Shown here: piece after piece, positions 11,601 through 21,682 of the stretch
How the letters are laid out: every line of letters begins with the position of its first letter
How positions within the stretch are numbered: position 1 is the first letter of the stretch
Assembly (NCBI GenBank): GCA_037176905.1
Contig: JBBBWG010007779.1
Location: 121,997 to 156,135, forward strand
Source of the DNA: Azolla pinnata
Lineage: Eukaryota; Streptophyta; Polypodiopsida; Salviniales; Salviniaceae
Length of the DNA: 34,139 nucleotides
Direction of reading: 5' to 3'
The notes under the pieces: model-generated
Told to the model about the DNA's origin: nothing
What the model saw: only the letters and a program-made list of their open reading frames with translations
Database searches by the model: none
Made by a program: the position numbers and the translations under genes

Positions 11601-13201
11601 TGGATGTACATATTGAGGTAGTATGTTTTTTTTTTCGTCTTGATTGAACTTGAATGAATGACTGAGTTTTGTACATGTGCTGAGGGCCGTTTTGTATGGG
11701 GACCATTGTTTTGTATATACAAAAATAATTAAGTTTGTGCCCAAGAATGATAATGGTCTATCTTTTGTTTTTATTGTAGTTGGAAATACATTTTTGTCAA
11801 ATTGCATTGTGGGTTTCTATTTGAAGGTGGATCCTTGGATGAGCGTTAGCGCTGCCCATAGGGTTGGAGAGAGTGTACAACAGAAGCTCAAAGAGTGCCA
11901 CCCTTTGTTGGAGGAGATTTTCATACATGTTGGTAAGCTTCATGACAATATATGATCTTATGTTATTTTTGGGTTTGTTCCCAGTTAATCCAAATTTCAG
12001 AGTCCTAATTTCCTTTCAAGAATTGTTCTCAATTGTCCATATGGAACCATGATCGTTGAGCATGCATTTTTTCTGCATTTATTCAGTCAAGGTAGTTTGT
12101 TCACCAAAGTAAGAGTGTGGGCCTTTCTGACATGAACCTGAGAACATAGATTCCGGTGTTAGTGGCTAGTGTGAACTGGTTGAGGGTGTGATTTTGTCAT
12201 CTCTCTAATATATTCCCCTATAATGTATCTCCACTATCATGCTCATGTTTGCAGAAGGATCCACAGCAAAATTGTTAGGACAATTGAGATGTTGGGAAAG
12301 TGAGTAGTGATGAAGAGAAGGGATCTTAAATAGTGATGAGTGGGATGTTAAAAGACACCACATTAGAATCCACAGTATATGCACAGAGAGGAGTAGATTG
12401 CACCAAGTAACTACCTCTCACTTCTTTGTTCTAGAGTGGTAATTTTAATGTACCTATAACTACTCATCTTCATATTATTCTCTGTAAGTTGCCTCGTGCC
12501 AAGGTCCCTCCATAAGGGCGTCTACCCACACATGCTAGTCCTACATTTCTAACATTACTCAAGCTTGATTACAGAATTATTCAAGTAAAAATGTCATTCT
12601 ACTTAGACATGTGATGACAGTTTTGAGTTGCACATGCTAAATATATACCAGATCCAGCTAGCACATGCTTAGCATCAACTTCCCCAAGGGACATTATTGA
12701 GAAGGCTAAAAAGAATGAGCACATGCACACAAATGGTTACCATCAACAGAATGAGATTGAAGCAGCTGTACATGCACTTATAGACTCAAGTTTTCCTAAG
12801 GTCCGTTCCAGGTTCCTGGTTTTTGCTCATCATCCTGATAAACGTTTAATTTGATAATAATATGAAATAATGAAGTGGGTAATTCTTGTTTTAGATTATG
12901 TCATTTGAAAGAGCTAGATGCCATTTTCTACAAGGCCAGCTGCTTGTAGAGCTAGAAGTTTCCATGGATCCCACTATTTTGATTCGGTAAAACCGTAACT
13001 GATCTTGGATCTATTTCATAAATGAAAGTATTCATTTGTATCTTGATTCTCACTTCAGTCAACAATCATGTCTGACATTCCAGGGATGCAGCAAAGTATG
13101 CCAAACTTGCGGAAGAAAAAATAATGGATGCACACCCAGATATTTTTGCTATTGAAACACAATTAAGGCTGACAAAGAACCTACAAACTTCAGGACAGTA
13201 G
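8671..13201 (+). CDS. MTP6: Cation diffusion facilitator, MTP6/MTPC1-like, mitochondrial
   Basis: Twelve exons: 8671-9297, 9882-9951, 10037-10134, 10293-10450, 10850-10965, 11032-11128, 11384-11468, 11555-11617, 11827-11932, 12652-12800, 12895-12986, 13084-13201; 592 residues, all phases consistent. The Arg-rich, acid-poor start (MITARAYFGRASRHPPRF) fits a mitochondrial presequence. Metal-site signatures are intact: AHSMSD (HxxxD) in membrane helix 2 and WHHRSDA (HxxxD) in helix 5. Two His clusters occur, GHAHGPHPVHHHH before helix 1 and HSHSHGVHHHG between helices 4 and 5. HPYGHGKFETLGALG and GCHALRGRRAGSS are family blocks. The long C-terminal part (EVSMDPTILIRDA ... ETQLRL) is characteristic of the MTP6 group. 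Cucumber MTP6 moves Fe and Mn at the mitochondrial membrane; the same substrates are inferred here. Intron 3 is GC-AG (CAG|GCAAGA). Intron 9 is about 720 bp and hides a decoy: reading through its donor adds six residues and stops. Confidence 0.9.
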
Positions 13202-15708
13202 AAATTTGTGAGATTGAAGGTCAGAAATGTTCTGACATAGAGTTTCCTTTGTATGATAGTTACTGGTGTAAAATACATTTTGATCGCTATCCACTGGGTG
13301 ACATTTTAATATTAAGCTGCTTCTTGCTAATAGCAGCTGGAAAATAATTTAAAAAGAGAATAGGTGAAATCCTGTGCTGACAAAAAGCATATCTGATGTA
13401 GAATCGGCAAAGAAAAATCTCAAAGAAATATCAGTCCATTCTATCACAAAGAGCCTTGTTTAATGCAGAAATAAGCTTCTGTTGGAGGGTATACAAAATA
13501 ATTATGTAGGAAAGATCACCAAAGCAGTGTATTTATTTTGGAAACTATTCAAAACTTTTGGATACCTCATACTGTGTTGAGATTTTTGTGTTATTTGATT
13601 TTACAGCTAAAATGACTCCATTTATAATTTCAATGTAGCGATGAACTATCCAACGGTATTGATGCAAGGCAGCATCATGGTTACGTATCTGTTGAAGTGG
13701 TATAATTTTTAAACAGTCCATGAATCAATGTAGGTGGAGACATCCATGGTAATGGCGTATGATATGAGATTGAAAATGGCTTTATGGGAGCGCATTTGTT
13801 GTCGACAATGAATTCAACTAATTCAACAGTTTCAACCAAAAGTGCTCATAAGATAAATCAGTCGAACATGATTAGCAGTTTAATTATTCATTTTGATTGA
13901 CTTCAGGATGCCTAATTATCATCGTAACGTCACAATATAGGAATTCCATTTGTGATTTTCCGTTGATCAACGAAGAGAGAAGTGATTCTTGCCATGATAC
14001 TTTAGTGAATCAATAACTCAAATCTGTAGGTACTAATGTGAAGAATGGATAATGTCAATCCAATTCAGATAAAAGCGAGGTGACCAATTCTTCATGCTCA
14101 GATATATCGTCAATGAACATACAGATGTGATGTTGAATATTTAAATTGTCCACTTCACAGTCACACCTCGAGAAGGATAACAGCAGATAATGCGGCTTAA
14201 TAAATCAGCTGAGATCATATTGCAATCCCTATCTAGTTCAACATTGATTTGGTCTTTAGTCATGACAAGTTAAAAGCAAGTTATATAGCATAATAATGGA
14301 ACAAAAGATTAGCTCGTAGACTAAGCACTACATCCCAAAGGAATACTCAATTGAGCAAGCTTTAGGCCAAAGCATTCCGCTGTCAATCATCTGGTCTCCT
14401 TGATCGAGTTGCTCACACAAAGAATAGCTGTGGAAGAAAGTTGACTTGGAGTGTATCTCATATTGTTATTTTGAGGAGTTTGAGAAAAAACCTTGACACG
14501 CGTCGAATGAGGGACATTAAAGTTCAGTGCTCGATTATATGAGCTTGTTAGATTCCAGTAGAAAATCGATAATGGGGGTCAAGACAAGGCATTCATTCAC
14601 TCCCACAGTCCTCAGTCTTTCCTACTACTACATGCCACATCAATACACCTAGCAGCTGCTTGACTGACAGCTTTATATCTGATCACAAGAAGCTTAATAG
14701 TTCCCCGAATATCTCCCACACTAGACTCTGAAGAAGGTTATACTGCCCCGAGTGAACAGATGGCTATTGATCAGAATATCAGTAGAATAGTGCAGTGCAC
14801 AAGTTAGCATGCTTGTCAGAATGTTCATTTGCTGCTTCTGAGAGTGGGAGCAACCCAAAGAAGAGGGTTTCAAAATCCAAATTTGGGCCCTCTTTCAAGT
14901 ATTTCATGCCATCATTCGAACACTGGAAATTCCTTCAGAACTGGACAGGGAGAGATCACAATGACCTTGCGCATCCAGTGCTATAATATGCTTCAGGGGA
15001 CATGGACTTTTGTTTTTCAAGGGTCGAGGCATCTTCTTTGATGAGACTCCAAAATCACATGTTCCCCCTCCTGTACCAATTCCTCTTGGAGCAAGGAACC
15101 TTATTTGTTTTGTTCTGCGTATACAGCCTTGGCTATTTGCTCTTGTTTGGCTTTCAGGCTCCATCCTGCTCTTTGTCCCCTGAGACAACATCTTAAACTG
15201 ATGGAAGCCTCCCCACAAGTGGAACATATCATTAAATCAGTCCATCCCTCTGACAAATGTAGCTAGCTACATTCAAACAAAGCATAGGTAAGCCCATGAC
15301 ATCTAAGAAAGGCCATCGCAAGATGCGGATTGTGACGAGGGAAGGAAACCAGAGGATCGCCGTGAAACCGATCGGATCGAACAATGCTGCAGAGTGACAG
15401 ATTTCACAAAAGCAAATAGGGCAAACAGGAAACACTTGTTCCTCCGCTTCATTTTCTGAGAATTACAAAAAAAGAAAGAAAGGAAAGGGAGGAAGGGAGG
15501 GGGGTTGGGGGATAAACCTCATCATTTACAACACATAAGAGAAGGTATGTATGACAGATGCATACATACAAAAACATACATGCATTGTGGCCATCAGAGA
15601 ACTCATACATTCTCCTGGAGAGATCGGATCCCGAGCAGGAAACTAACTTGGGGAGGCCTGGCATAGCTATGAATCGATGCGAGCAGGCAGCAAAGCAAAG
15701 CATCGGGG

Positions 15709-15741
<33 letters not shown>

Positions 15742-15802
15742 CTTCCTATCTCTATCTCTCTTTCACTCTCTCTCTCTCTCTCTCTCCCTCACTCTTTCAC
15801 TC
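13202..15802. other. Intergenic region between MTP6 and PSB27 (convergent genes)
   Basis: Both neighbours end here, so the flanks are 3' UTRs. The interior is AT-rich and has no recognised coding block, RNA gene or element end. Open frames of 60-107 codons near 14800-15230 overlap one another on both strands and look like chance. The right end is simple sequence next to the PSB27 stop. Confidence 0.5.
15711..15788. repeat. GATA and TC microsatellites in PSB27 3' UTR
   Basis: About eight GATA units (15711-15741) are followed by CT-rich DNA with a TC run at about 15768-15785. They lie 15-90 bases beyond the PSB27 stop codon and would be transcribed in its 3' UTR, as TATC and GA repeats in the message. 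Confidence 0.9.
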
Positions 15803-16513
15803 TCACCTGCCTCGGTTGAGGGCCTTCTCCGCGGTTTCGACCTCTTCGAGGATCTGGGTCTTGCGCTTGGCAGGGAGCGGAGCTCCGTCGCCATAGCTGA
15901 TGTAGTGACCAGAGACGGCGTTGAGCACGGAGTAGATGTTGCTGTAGGAGGGCTTGCCCGCGAACCGCTTCTCGCGCCGGTACTTGGCGACCCACTGGTT
16001 GGAGGAGTCGCGGAGGGCCCTGACGGCGTCCCCGCGGCCGGGGTCGGCCTTGTCCAGGGTCAGCGTCGCTCGCACCTGCGTGATCACCTCCTGCGTCTCC
16101 TTCTTGTAATCCTCCTCGATGTCCGCGAGCGCCGGCGCCGGAGCGGCGGCGGCCGCCGTCAAGCCCAGGGCCGCCATCGTCATCATCGTCATCAGCGAGC
16201 GCTTGCTGAGGGCGGCGCCCCCCGGCGGCCCTGCATCTGCGGCGATGCCGGACGCGGCGATGGCGAGGGCGGCGCCGGGCTGCCGCGGAGGCAGCGGCAA
16301 CAGCAATGCGGGCCCCGTGGGCTTGCAGGTGAGCGAGGAGACGAAGGAGGTGGGATGAGTCAGGGCCATGGAAGACGAGGCGGCCGCAGCAGAAGCAGAA
16401 GCAGCAGAAGCAGAAGCAGAAGCCGCAGCAGCAGCAGCCGCAGAAGCGGAAGCAGCAGAAGCAGCAGAAGCAGAAGCAGAAGCAGCAGAAGCAGAGCAAA
16501 TCGCCATAGCCAC
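15803..16513 (-). CDS. PSB27: Photosystem II repair/assembly protein Psb27, chloroplast lumen
   Basis: Single exon, 236 codons from the ATG at 16513. The mature domain (from about residue 130) is clear Psb27: DIEEDYKKETQEVITQVRAT, then SNQWVAKYRREKRFAGKPSY, SALNAVSGHYIS-like LNAVSGHYISYGDGAP and the C-terminal LPAKRKTQILEEVETAEKAL-NRGR. Psb27 is a four-helix lumenal protein that binds CP43 during PSII assembly and repair. A lumen signal precedes it: KRS, a hydrophobic Met/Ala/Leu run and an ALA cleavage site before DIEED. The N terminus is odd: residues about 6-48 are an almost pure Ser/Ala tract from a CTGCTTCTG-type repeat. A second in-frame ATG at 16369 (MALTHPTSF) has a good CCATGG context and gives 188 residues, closer to the family's usual 170-180 and to a normal transit peptide. 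The true start is therefore uncertain. Confidence 0.93.
   Translation of the reverse strand: MAMAICSASAASASASAASAASASAAAAAAASASASAASASAAAASSSMALTHPTSFVSSLTCKPTGPALLLPLPPRQPGAALAIAASGIAADAGPPGGAALSKRSLMTMMTMAALGLTAAAAAPAPALADIEEDYKKETQEVITQVRATLTLDKADPGRGDAVRALRDSSNQWVAKYRREKRFAGKPSYSNIYSVLNAVSGHYISYGDGAPLPAKRKTQILEEVETAEKALNRGR
16372..16497. repeat. GCAGAA/GCAGCA trinucleotide-based tract
   Basis: Plus strand is GCAGAAGCAGAAGCAGCAG and variants for about 125 bases. On the minus strand it encodes the Ser/Ala tract between the two candidate start codons of PSB27. Base composition and purity differ sharply from the rest of the gene. Confidence 0.9.
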
Positions 16514-17179
16514 GAGCAGGGGAAGAAAGGAAGGAGCCGAGCCCTTCTGTGAAGGAGACGAGCGCCGCCACGTGTCGGCGTGCTATTGGCCGGAGCCGGA
16601 CAGCGCTCTTATCCGCTTCTGCGAGGGGAAGCTTTCAGAAAAAGTCCTGAAGAAGAACAGAAAAGAGCAGTTTTGTGGAGAAGAAGAGAAGAGCAGATCT
16701 CTCTACGAGAACTGGCTTTGTCTGTCTGTCTGTTAAAACAGAAACAGAAGAACCCCGATCCGATCCGCTTCTTCACGTTCCGATGCCACTTCCTTCCTTC
16801 CTTCCTTCCTTCCGGCGCTTTCCGCGTGACCATTGTTTTGCTCGAGTCCCTCCGGAAACTGGAAAAAAACACATCCGCTCTTGCCTCTCCGGAAACCGGA
16901 AAAAACATCTCTCTCTGGAAACCGGAAAGAAAACATCTGCTCTGGGCTCTCTCTGGAAACCGGCAAATACGAGATCTAACAAGAAGAGGCTTGCTTGTAC
17001 ATAGTGTGAAAAGGAGAAGAAAGAAAGAAAGAAAGAAAGAGAGTCGTCTGCTTCGCCAGAATTAGGGTTTGCTTGTTCTCTGCTGCTGCTCCCTGTCGAC
17101 GACAGAGAAACAGGGGCCATCGCCATCGCCTTCGCCTTCGCCTTCGCCACTCGACAACAGCAACCTGTGACCCTCCACC
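16514..17179. promoter_or_regulatory. Shared upstream region of divergent PSB27 and eIF3g
   Basis: The two start codons face away from each other across 666 bp (516 more if PSB27 starts at 16369 would add 144). The interval therefore holds both promoters and both leaders. It contains CT-rich and TTCC-repeat DNA (about 16792-16813), the GGAAACCGG repeat block listed next, a GAAA run (about 17017-17041), and a CGCCTTCGCCTT run in the eIF3g leader just before its ATG. No convincing TATA box was picked out for either gene. Confidence 0.6.
16848..16966. repeat. GGAAACCGG-centred tandem repeat in divergent promoter
   Basis: Four diverged units follow one another, each with a core of (C/T)CTCCGGAAACCGG or CTCTGGAAACCGG, and the first three then with an A-run and ACATC(C/T)GCTCT or a shorter form. 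Units are about 26-37 bases long. The near-palindromic CCGGAAACCGG core recurs at regular spacing between two divergent genes. Confidence 0.75.
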
Positions 17180-18293
17180 ATGCCCGGCGTCAAGCAGGAC
17201 TTCAAGTGGGGCGACCTCGGCGAAGACGACGACGGCCTCGATGCCGTCCTCCCCCCCCCTCAGACCATCGGCCCCGACGAGAAGGGCATCAAGCAGCTCA
17301 TCGAGTGGCGCAAGAACGATGACGGCGCCGTCGTCAAGGTCACCAAGACCATCCGCGTCAAGCGGCAGCTGAAGAAGCTCAGCCCTGCCGTCGCCGCCCG
17401 CCGGGGCATGAAGAAGTTCGGCGACGCCGTCGGCCAGAACGCCTCGGACAACATGACGGTGGTGTCGACGGAGGAGGTGTTCTTGGAGCGGGTCAAGAGC
17501 TCCACCTCCTCCAAGCCCGACGGTCCTTCTGGTGCTGCTGGTGGGGACCTCGCCTCGCTTGGCAACGCCTCCCTCATCGTCTGCAGGACCTGCGGCAAGA
17601 AAGGAGACCATTGGACCTCCAAATGCCCCTTCAAGGACCTCATGGGCGTCAAAGGATTCGGCGACAAGCCTCCGGAAGATGATATGCCCATCACCTCTTC
17701 CGCAGGTGCTGCTGCACCCGCGGCTAGGACTTCCTACGTTCCGCCCAGCATGAGAGCGGGAGCCGTCAAGGGAGATGCCGATGGTATGCGAAGAGGCCGT
17801 GATGAGAACTCGATCCGTGTCACCAACCTTTCCGAAGACACGAGAGAGCAGGATCTACAGGAGCTTTTCCGCCCCTTTGGATCCATCTCGAGGATATATG
17901 TGGCTTTCGATCGAGAAACTGGCCTCAGCAGAGGATTCGCTTTCATCAACTTTGTCAACAGGTACGTTGTTGTTGTTGTCGTCCATTCGATGTTTTTTCT
18001 TGCTCTTTCTTGTGCAATGATTCTAGATACCACAGCCATGGGTGCGGCAATCTTAGATCAGGATGTGACCAGCATGAGTGCTGCAATCTTAGATCAGGGT
18101 GCAGCAAGCATCAGTGCGGCAATCTCAGATCATCTTTTTTGTGCTCATTTGGTTTATAATTCTGATTACTAACACATTTTCCTGATATTATAGAGAGGAT
18201 GCAGTTAGAGCTATCAATAAGCTTGATGGGTATGGCTATGATAATCTCATCCTTCGTGTTGAGTGGGCGACACCCAGAGCAGACAAGTCCTAA
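17180..18293 (+). CDS. TIF3G1: Translation initiation factor eIF3 subunit g
   Basis: Two exons (17180-17961 and 18194-18293) encode 293 residues, normal for plant eIF3g. The start MPGVKQDFKWGDLGEDDD is family-typical and the ATG follows a CCACC context. Residues about 135-149 form the zinc knuckle CRTCGKKGDHWTSKC. An RRM covers about 211-288, with RNP2 IRVTNL and RNP1 RGFAFINF; the exon junction falls just after RNP1 and the second exon supplies the last helix and strand (AINKLDGYGYDNLILRVEW). eIF3g is a peripheral eIF3 subunit that binds RNA and, with eIF3i, sits near the 40S mRNA entry region; it helps scanning and reinitiation. The 232-bp intron keeps the reading frame open for 70 codons and holds a tandem repeat, described separately. 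Confidence 0.96.
18038..18133 (+). repeat. 36-bp intronic tandem repeat in eIF3g, frame-preserving
   Basis: Two full units and a partial third lie inside the only eIF3g intron: 18038-18073, 18074-18109 and 18110-18133. Unit length is exactly twelve codons in the frame that continues from exon 1, reading MGAAILDQDVTS, MSAAILDQGAAS and ISAAISDH. The frame then stops at about 18170. Confidence 0.85.
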
Positions 18294-20067
18294 ACTGCTG
18301 TACTCCATCCAGATGATTTCTGCGGCATGGGAAAACAAGAGGGTTTTTTGGATATATCTCCATCTGCCAGAGTGAATCTCCCTAAACAAAAATTGTTTTT
18401 TTTTTCTTTGTTGTTTCTAGGGTTTCAATGTAGATCGTATGTATGAGTTTGTGGTTTCTGCAATAACATCGTACTATAATCTGGTTTTCTTTCAAAAAAG
18501 TGGATGCCGATGCAGATTCCATAAATCTAAATGAATCTTTGAGTGGCAATGTTAAGCCAGGCTAATGTCAATTTCTTTAGTGATACTGTCTGAACTCAGC
18601 TGCTCTTGTACATAAGTCGAGATTTCTTCAGAAATACTAGTCTGAAATATTACCAAAGGGAGGTTCCTGTGGTCGCTGATACTTATCATCTAGTACCAAT
18701 TACCAACATCCTCATTGATCCAGTCGGAAGTATTCTCTTCAAAGGTATTATTCTAACCAAGTGAAGCTACTCGAAAATGGGTAAGATTTGAAGCACCAGG
18801 AACTGCAGTAAACACTTTCTCGATCTGCAGTGCATCATCATTCAGCAAGGTAGCAGCAGTCTTGTGCTATAGACATTTCAGAAATCTGTTAAAATCTATG
18901 GAGGATGGGATCTTCCCCCATACCTGAACAAAATGTCTCACTGTGGCCATGGGAAGTTGCAGGAATGGTGCTGTATGTTGTGGGAAATTTTGCTTGATAT
19001 TGTACAGTCTTCACTCCCCGTATTCTCATTGTGAGTGGATGAAGCTGATGAGGAGGCATGATTCTGAGCTCCATGTCCTCTTTAGATACCGATGAAAAAC
19101 AAGTATGGGTTATTATGAGGTGGGTAGGCTAGAGTAGGCAATGTTGGACAAGTTTGATATACTTGTTTTGTTATACGTTACTTTGGTTTGCCATTCTATA
19201 ATTTGTTTGCTGAAATGTCAAAACAAGGGCAGTCTCAAAGACCTGTAGCGAGAGATAAGTGCGACTTGAACTTGGGTATTGTGTTTTTATTGGTGATAGA
19301 ATGCTTCTGTAAATGATCCGAGGGAATCGAATACCCCTCGCAGGTCACATGACACCAAACCAATCTGAAGTTTGGGATGACCTCGAGTGTAAGCTATCGT
19401 ATCAGTGTGGAGTTGTAAGCTATCGTATCAGAGTTGAGTTGCAAGTGCCAGATGTCCAACTACTAAATGGCTGGGGTAAGTTATCATTCTGCTTCCCCAC
19501 TGGCTGTTGCATGCATGGTATTTTGTAAGGGAGTATCTTCAGACTATATTTTTATCACTCACAAAATTGTTTGTTTGATAGTTATGATCCGTGTTAGTAA
19601 TCTCTGCTTACATGATCCTAGGATCAGATGTAACTTTTAGGCACATGCTGTTTAGAAATGACATTATTATTTTGATCAGAAATGAACTTCGAGGCACTCA
19701 AAGTGGCCTCGGAAGCTCTGGTGTAGGGCTTTTGATGCATCCTTGTACTTAATCAAAGTATCCATCTCTCAAAGTTCTTAATCTTAAGAGTCCCTTGTGT
19801 GGAAATCAATCTTGAAATGCAAGAGCAGACATGATTAGGCCAGAATTATCAGAAGATGGTGCAAGAGCTCATTCAGCTGAAAACACCTTCATCAAAAGTG
19901 GCCTTGTTTGACCGACTCCAGTGTAACGATGGAATAAGAGCTCCACAAACTGTTGCACGTTTTTCCTTATTAAGATTGACCGCAATTCTCATGTGAAGTA
20001 CATCAAAAAGCTCAGTTTTTTTTTACAATCTGTTCACCATCGAAACCATGCTTTGGTTTAAGTATTA
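18294..20067. other. eIF3g 3' UTR and intergenic DNA
   Basis: The first few hundred bases are the expected 3' UTR. The rest is AT-rich with no recognised coding block. A two-copy, 26-bp tandem duplication (GTAAGCTATCGTATCAG core) lies at 19389-19440. Nothing else was supported. Confidence 0.5.
19389..19440. repeat. 26-bp tandem duplication
   Basis: GTAAGCTATCGTATCAG followed by GTGGAGTT is repeated directly after itself with AGTTGAGTT in the second copy. Copies begin at 19389 and 19415. Confidence 0.85.
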
Positions 20068-20563
20068 GGGAGAATTGCCAAAAAAATGCCTAGCAAAACC
20101 ATAAATCACATTGTAATGCGTACTGAAATCATAAATTACAAATTAACGCCTAATTTTAGCTTCCCACTAAACAGTAGCACCCAATTACTTCTGCTAGTAT
20201 GATTCTGTTCCTATTTCCAGGACCAACAGGTTTCAATCAATATCTCAGGCTTCTATTTATGAGAAATTATGGAGTACAGTATAGATGGAATTTCATATTT
20301 GAATCTTCTATTGACTAAAATCGCTTCCCACCGGTTGATCCTAATCGATTCCCTTCCAATATTCACTGAACAAAGGTTTTTAGAATCTAATTAATGGATT
20401 AGCGCATTGATTTGGTCTTATCAAATAACTGAGTGTTAATCAGTCACAATTAATGGATTTGACATTAACCAATCAATTGCATCAATTTGTAATTTTCCAG
20501 ATTCCATAGGCATGAAAATGTAATTTATAATTTTGATAGGCATTTTTTTTTGGTAAGTTTCCC
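20068..20563. mobile_element. Non-autonomous DNA transposon (Mutator-like MITE), 496 bp
   Basis: The left end starts GGGAGAATTGCCAAAAAAA and the right end, read on the minus strand, starts GGGAAACTTACCAAAAAAAA. The two ends match at roughly 80 percent over about 46 bases (left about 20068-20113, right about 20517-20563), including the following TGCCTA.CAAAA..ATAAAT.ACATT. Plant Mutator-like elements commonly have such GGGAAA-starting ends. Flanking 9-mers TAAGTATTA and TATATATCA agree at six of nine positions, so a worn 9-bp target duplication is possible. The inside has no coding capacity. End divergence suggests an old copy. Confidence 0.7.
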
Positions 20564-21108
20564 TATATATCATGATATCCCTGCTGGACTCGATGAAATC
20601 AGTCAAGTCAACCAGTCAGTGAATCATGTCGGCATGATGCATGTAGAAGAAGAATCCAATGCTTAACGTACAGAACGCATGGGGTTGTATGTAGGAAACA
20701 CAGTCAAAACTCCCGCTAGACGATACTGAACATGTGCATTACAGCGGTAACCTAGCTTGAAAACATTCAATCACGCAATGCAGCATGGGAACGGATGTGA
20801 TTGGCAAAACCCACCAATCCCTTGCGGGGCATCGGTTACAGGGTAAAGTAGTGTACATGACCGAGAGAGAGAGAGAGAGAGAGAGAAGCTTCGGCGAAAC
20901 TCGGCCTCCTCCCACCTAACTTGCAATCCATGAGCTTCTCTCTGTTCGTTCGTCTGCGAAACAGATTAGGGAAGCTGCGTGTGATCGGTTCACAAACAGG
21001 CAGATATGCCCACGAGAAGAAGGGAATGGATCAGCAGCAAAGAGAATGCACACAACACATGTATACAGGTATGGATGGATGGATATTATATCGGAATTTG
21101 TCGGTGGT
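20564..21108. other. Non-coding DNA between MITE and minisatellite
   Basis: A GA microsatellite (about 20861-20886) is the only clear structure. No coding block or RNA gene was recognised. Confidence 0.5.
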
Positions 21109-21648
21109 GGTGACAGCAGTAGCAAAATTAGTAGCAGCAACAACAACAACAATGGTGATAGCAGTAGCAGAATTAGCAGCAGCAACAACAACAGCAACGG
21201 TGATAGCAGTAGCAGAATTAGCAGCAACAACAACAACAACAATGGTGATAGCAGTAGCAGAATTAGCAGCAACAACAACAACAATGGTGATAGCAGTAGC
21301 AGAATTAGCAACAACAACAACAACAATGGTGATAGCAGTAGCAGAATTAGCAGCAGTAGCAACGACAACAACGGTGATAGCAGTAGCAGAATTAGCAACA
21401 ACAACAACAACAACAATGGTGATAGCAGTAGCAGAATTAGCAGCAGCAACAACAACAATGGTGATAGCAGTAGCAGAATTAGCAGCACCAACAACAACAA
21501 CAATGGTGATAGCAGTAGCAGAATTAGCAGCAGTAGCAACGACAACAACGGTGATAGCAGTAGCAGAATTAGCAGCAACAACAACAACAATGGTGATAGC
21601 AGTAGCAGAAGCAGCAACAACAACAGCAACAACAACAATAGTAGCAGC

Positions 21649-21682
<34 letters not shown>
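21109..21682. repeat. Twelve-unit minisatellite built from AGC/AAC triplets
   Basis: Twelve units begin with GGTGATAGCAGTAGCAGAATTAGC and end in a variable run of AAC/AGC triplets; units are 39-48 bases and always a multiple of three. The first unit (21109) and the last are the most diverged and the last runs into an AAC tract ending about 21682. Units 6 and 10 share an unusual AGCAGTAGCAACGACAACAAC tail, so groups of units were probably copied together. Two plus frames and one minus frame stay open for 236-290 codons purely because of triplet structure (Asn/Ser-rich, Val/Ala/Thr-rich and poly-Leu). None has a conserved flank, so it is called a repeat rather than a gene. Confidence 0.9.

Noticed and set aside
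12254-12310. Alternative tenth exon of MTP6 after the acceptor near 12255
   Set aside because: It would add about 17 unconserved residues and stop; the acceptor at 12651 instead restores the conserved DPA start and leads to the MTP6 C-terminal part.
14795-15227. Overlapping 60-107-codon frames between MTP6 and PSB27
   Set aside because: Several frames on both strands, no conserved motif, no splice support.
15789-16571. Cys/Phe/Arg-rich 260-codon frame overlapping PSB27
   Set aside because: It is a shadow of the PSB27 frame and of the GCAGAA repeat in another phase.
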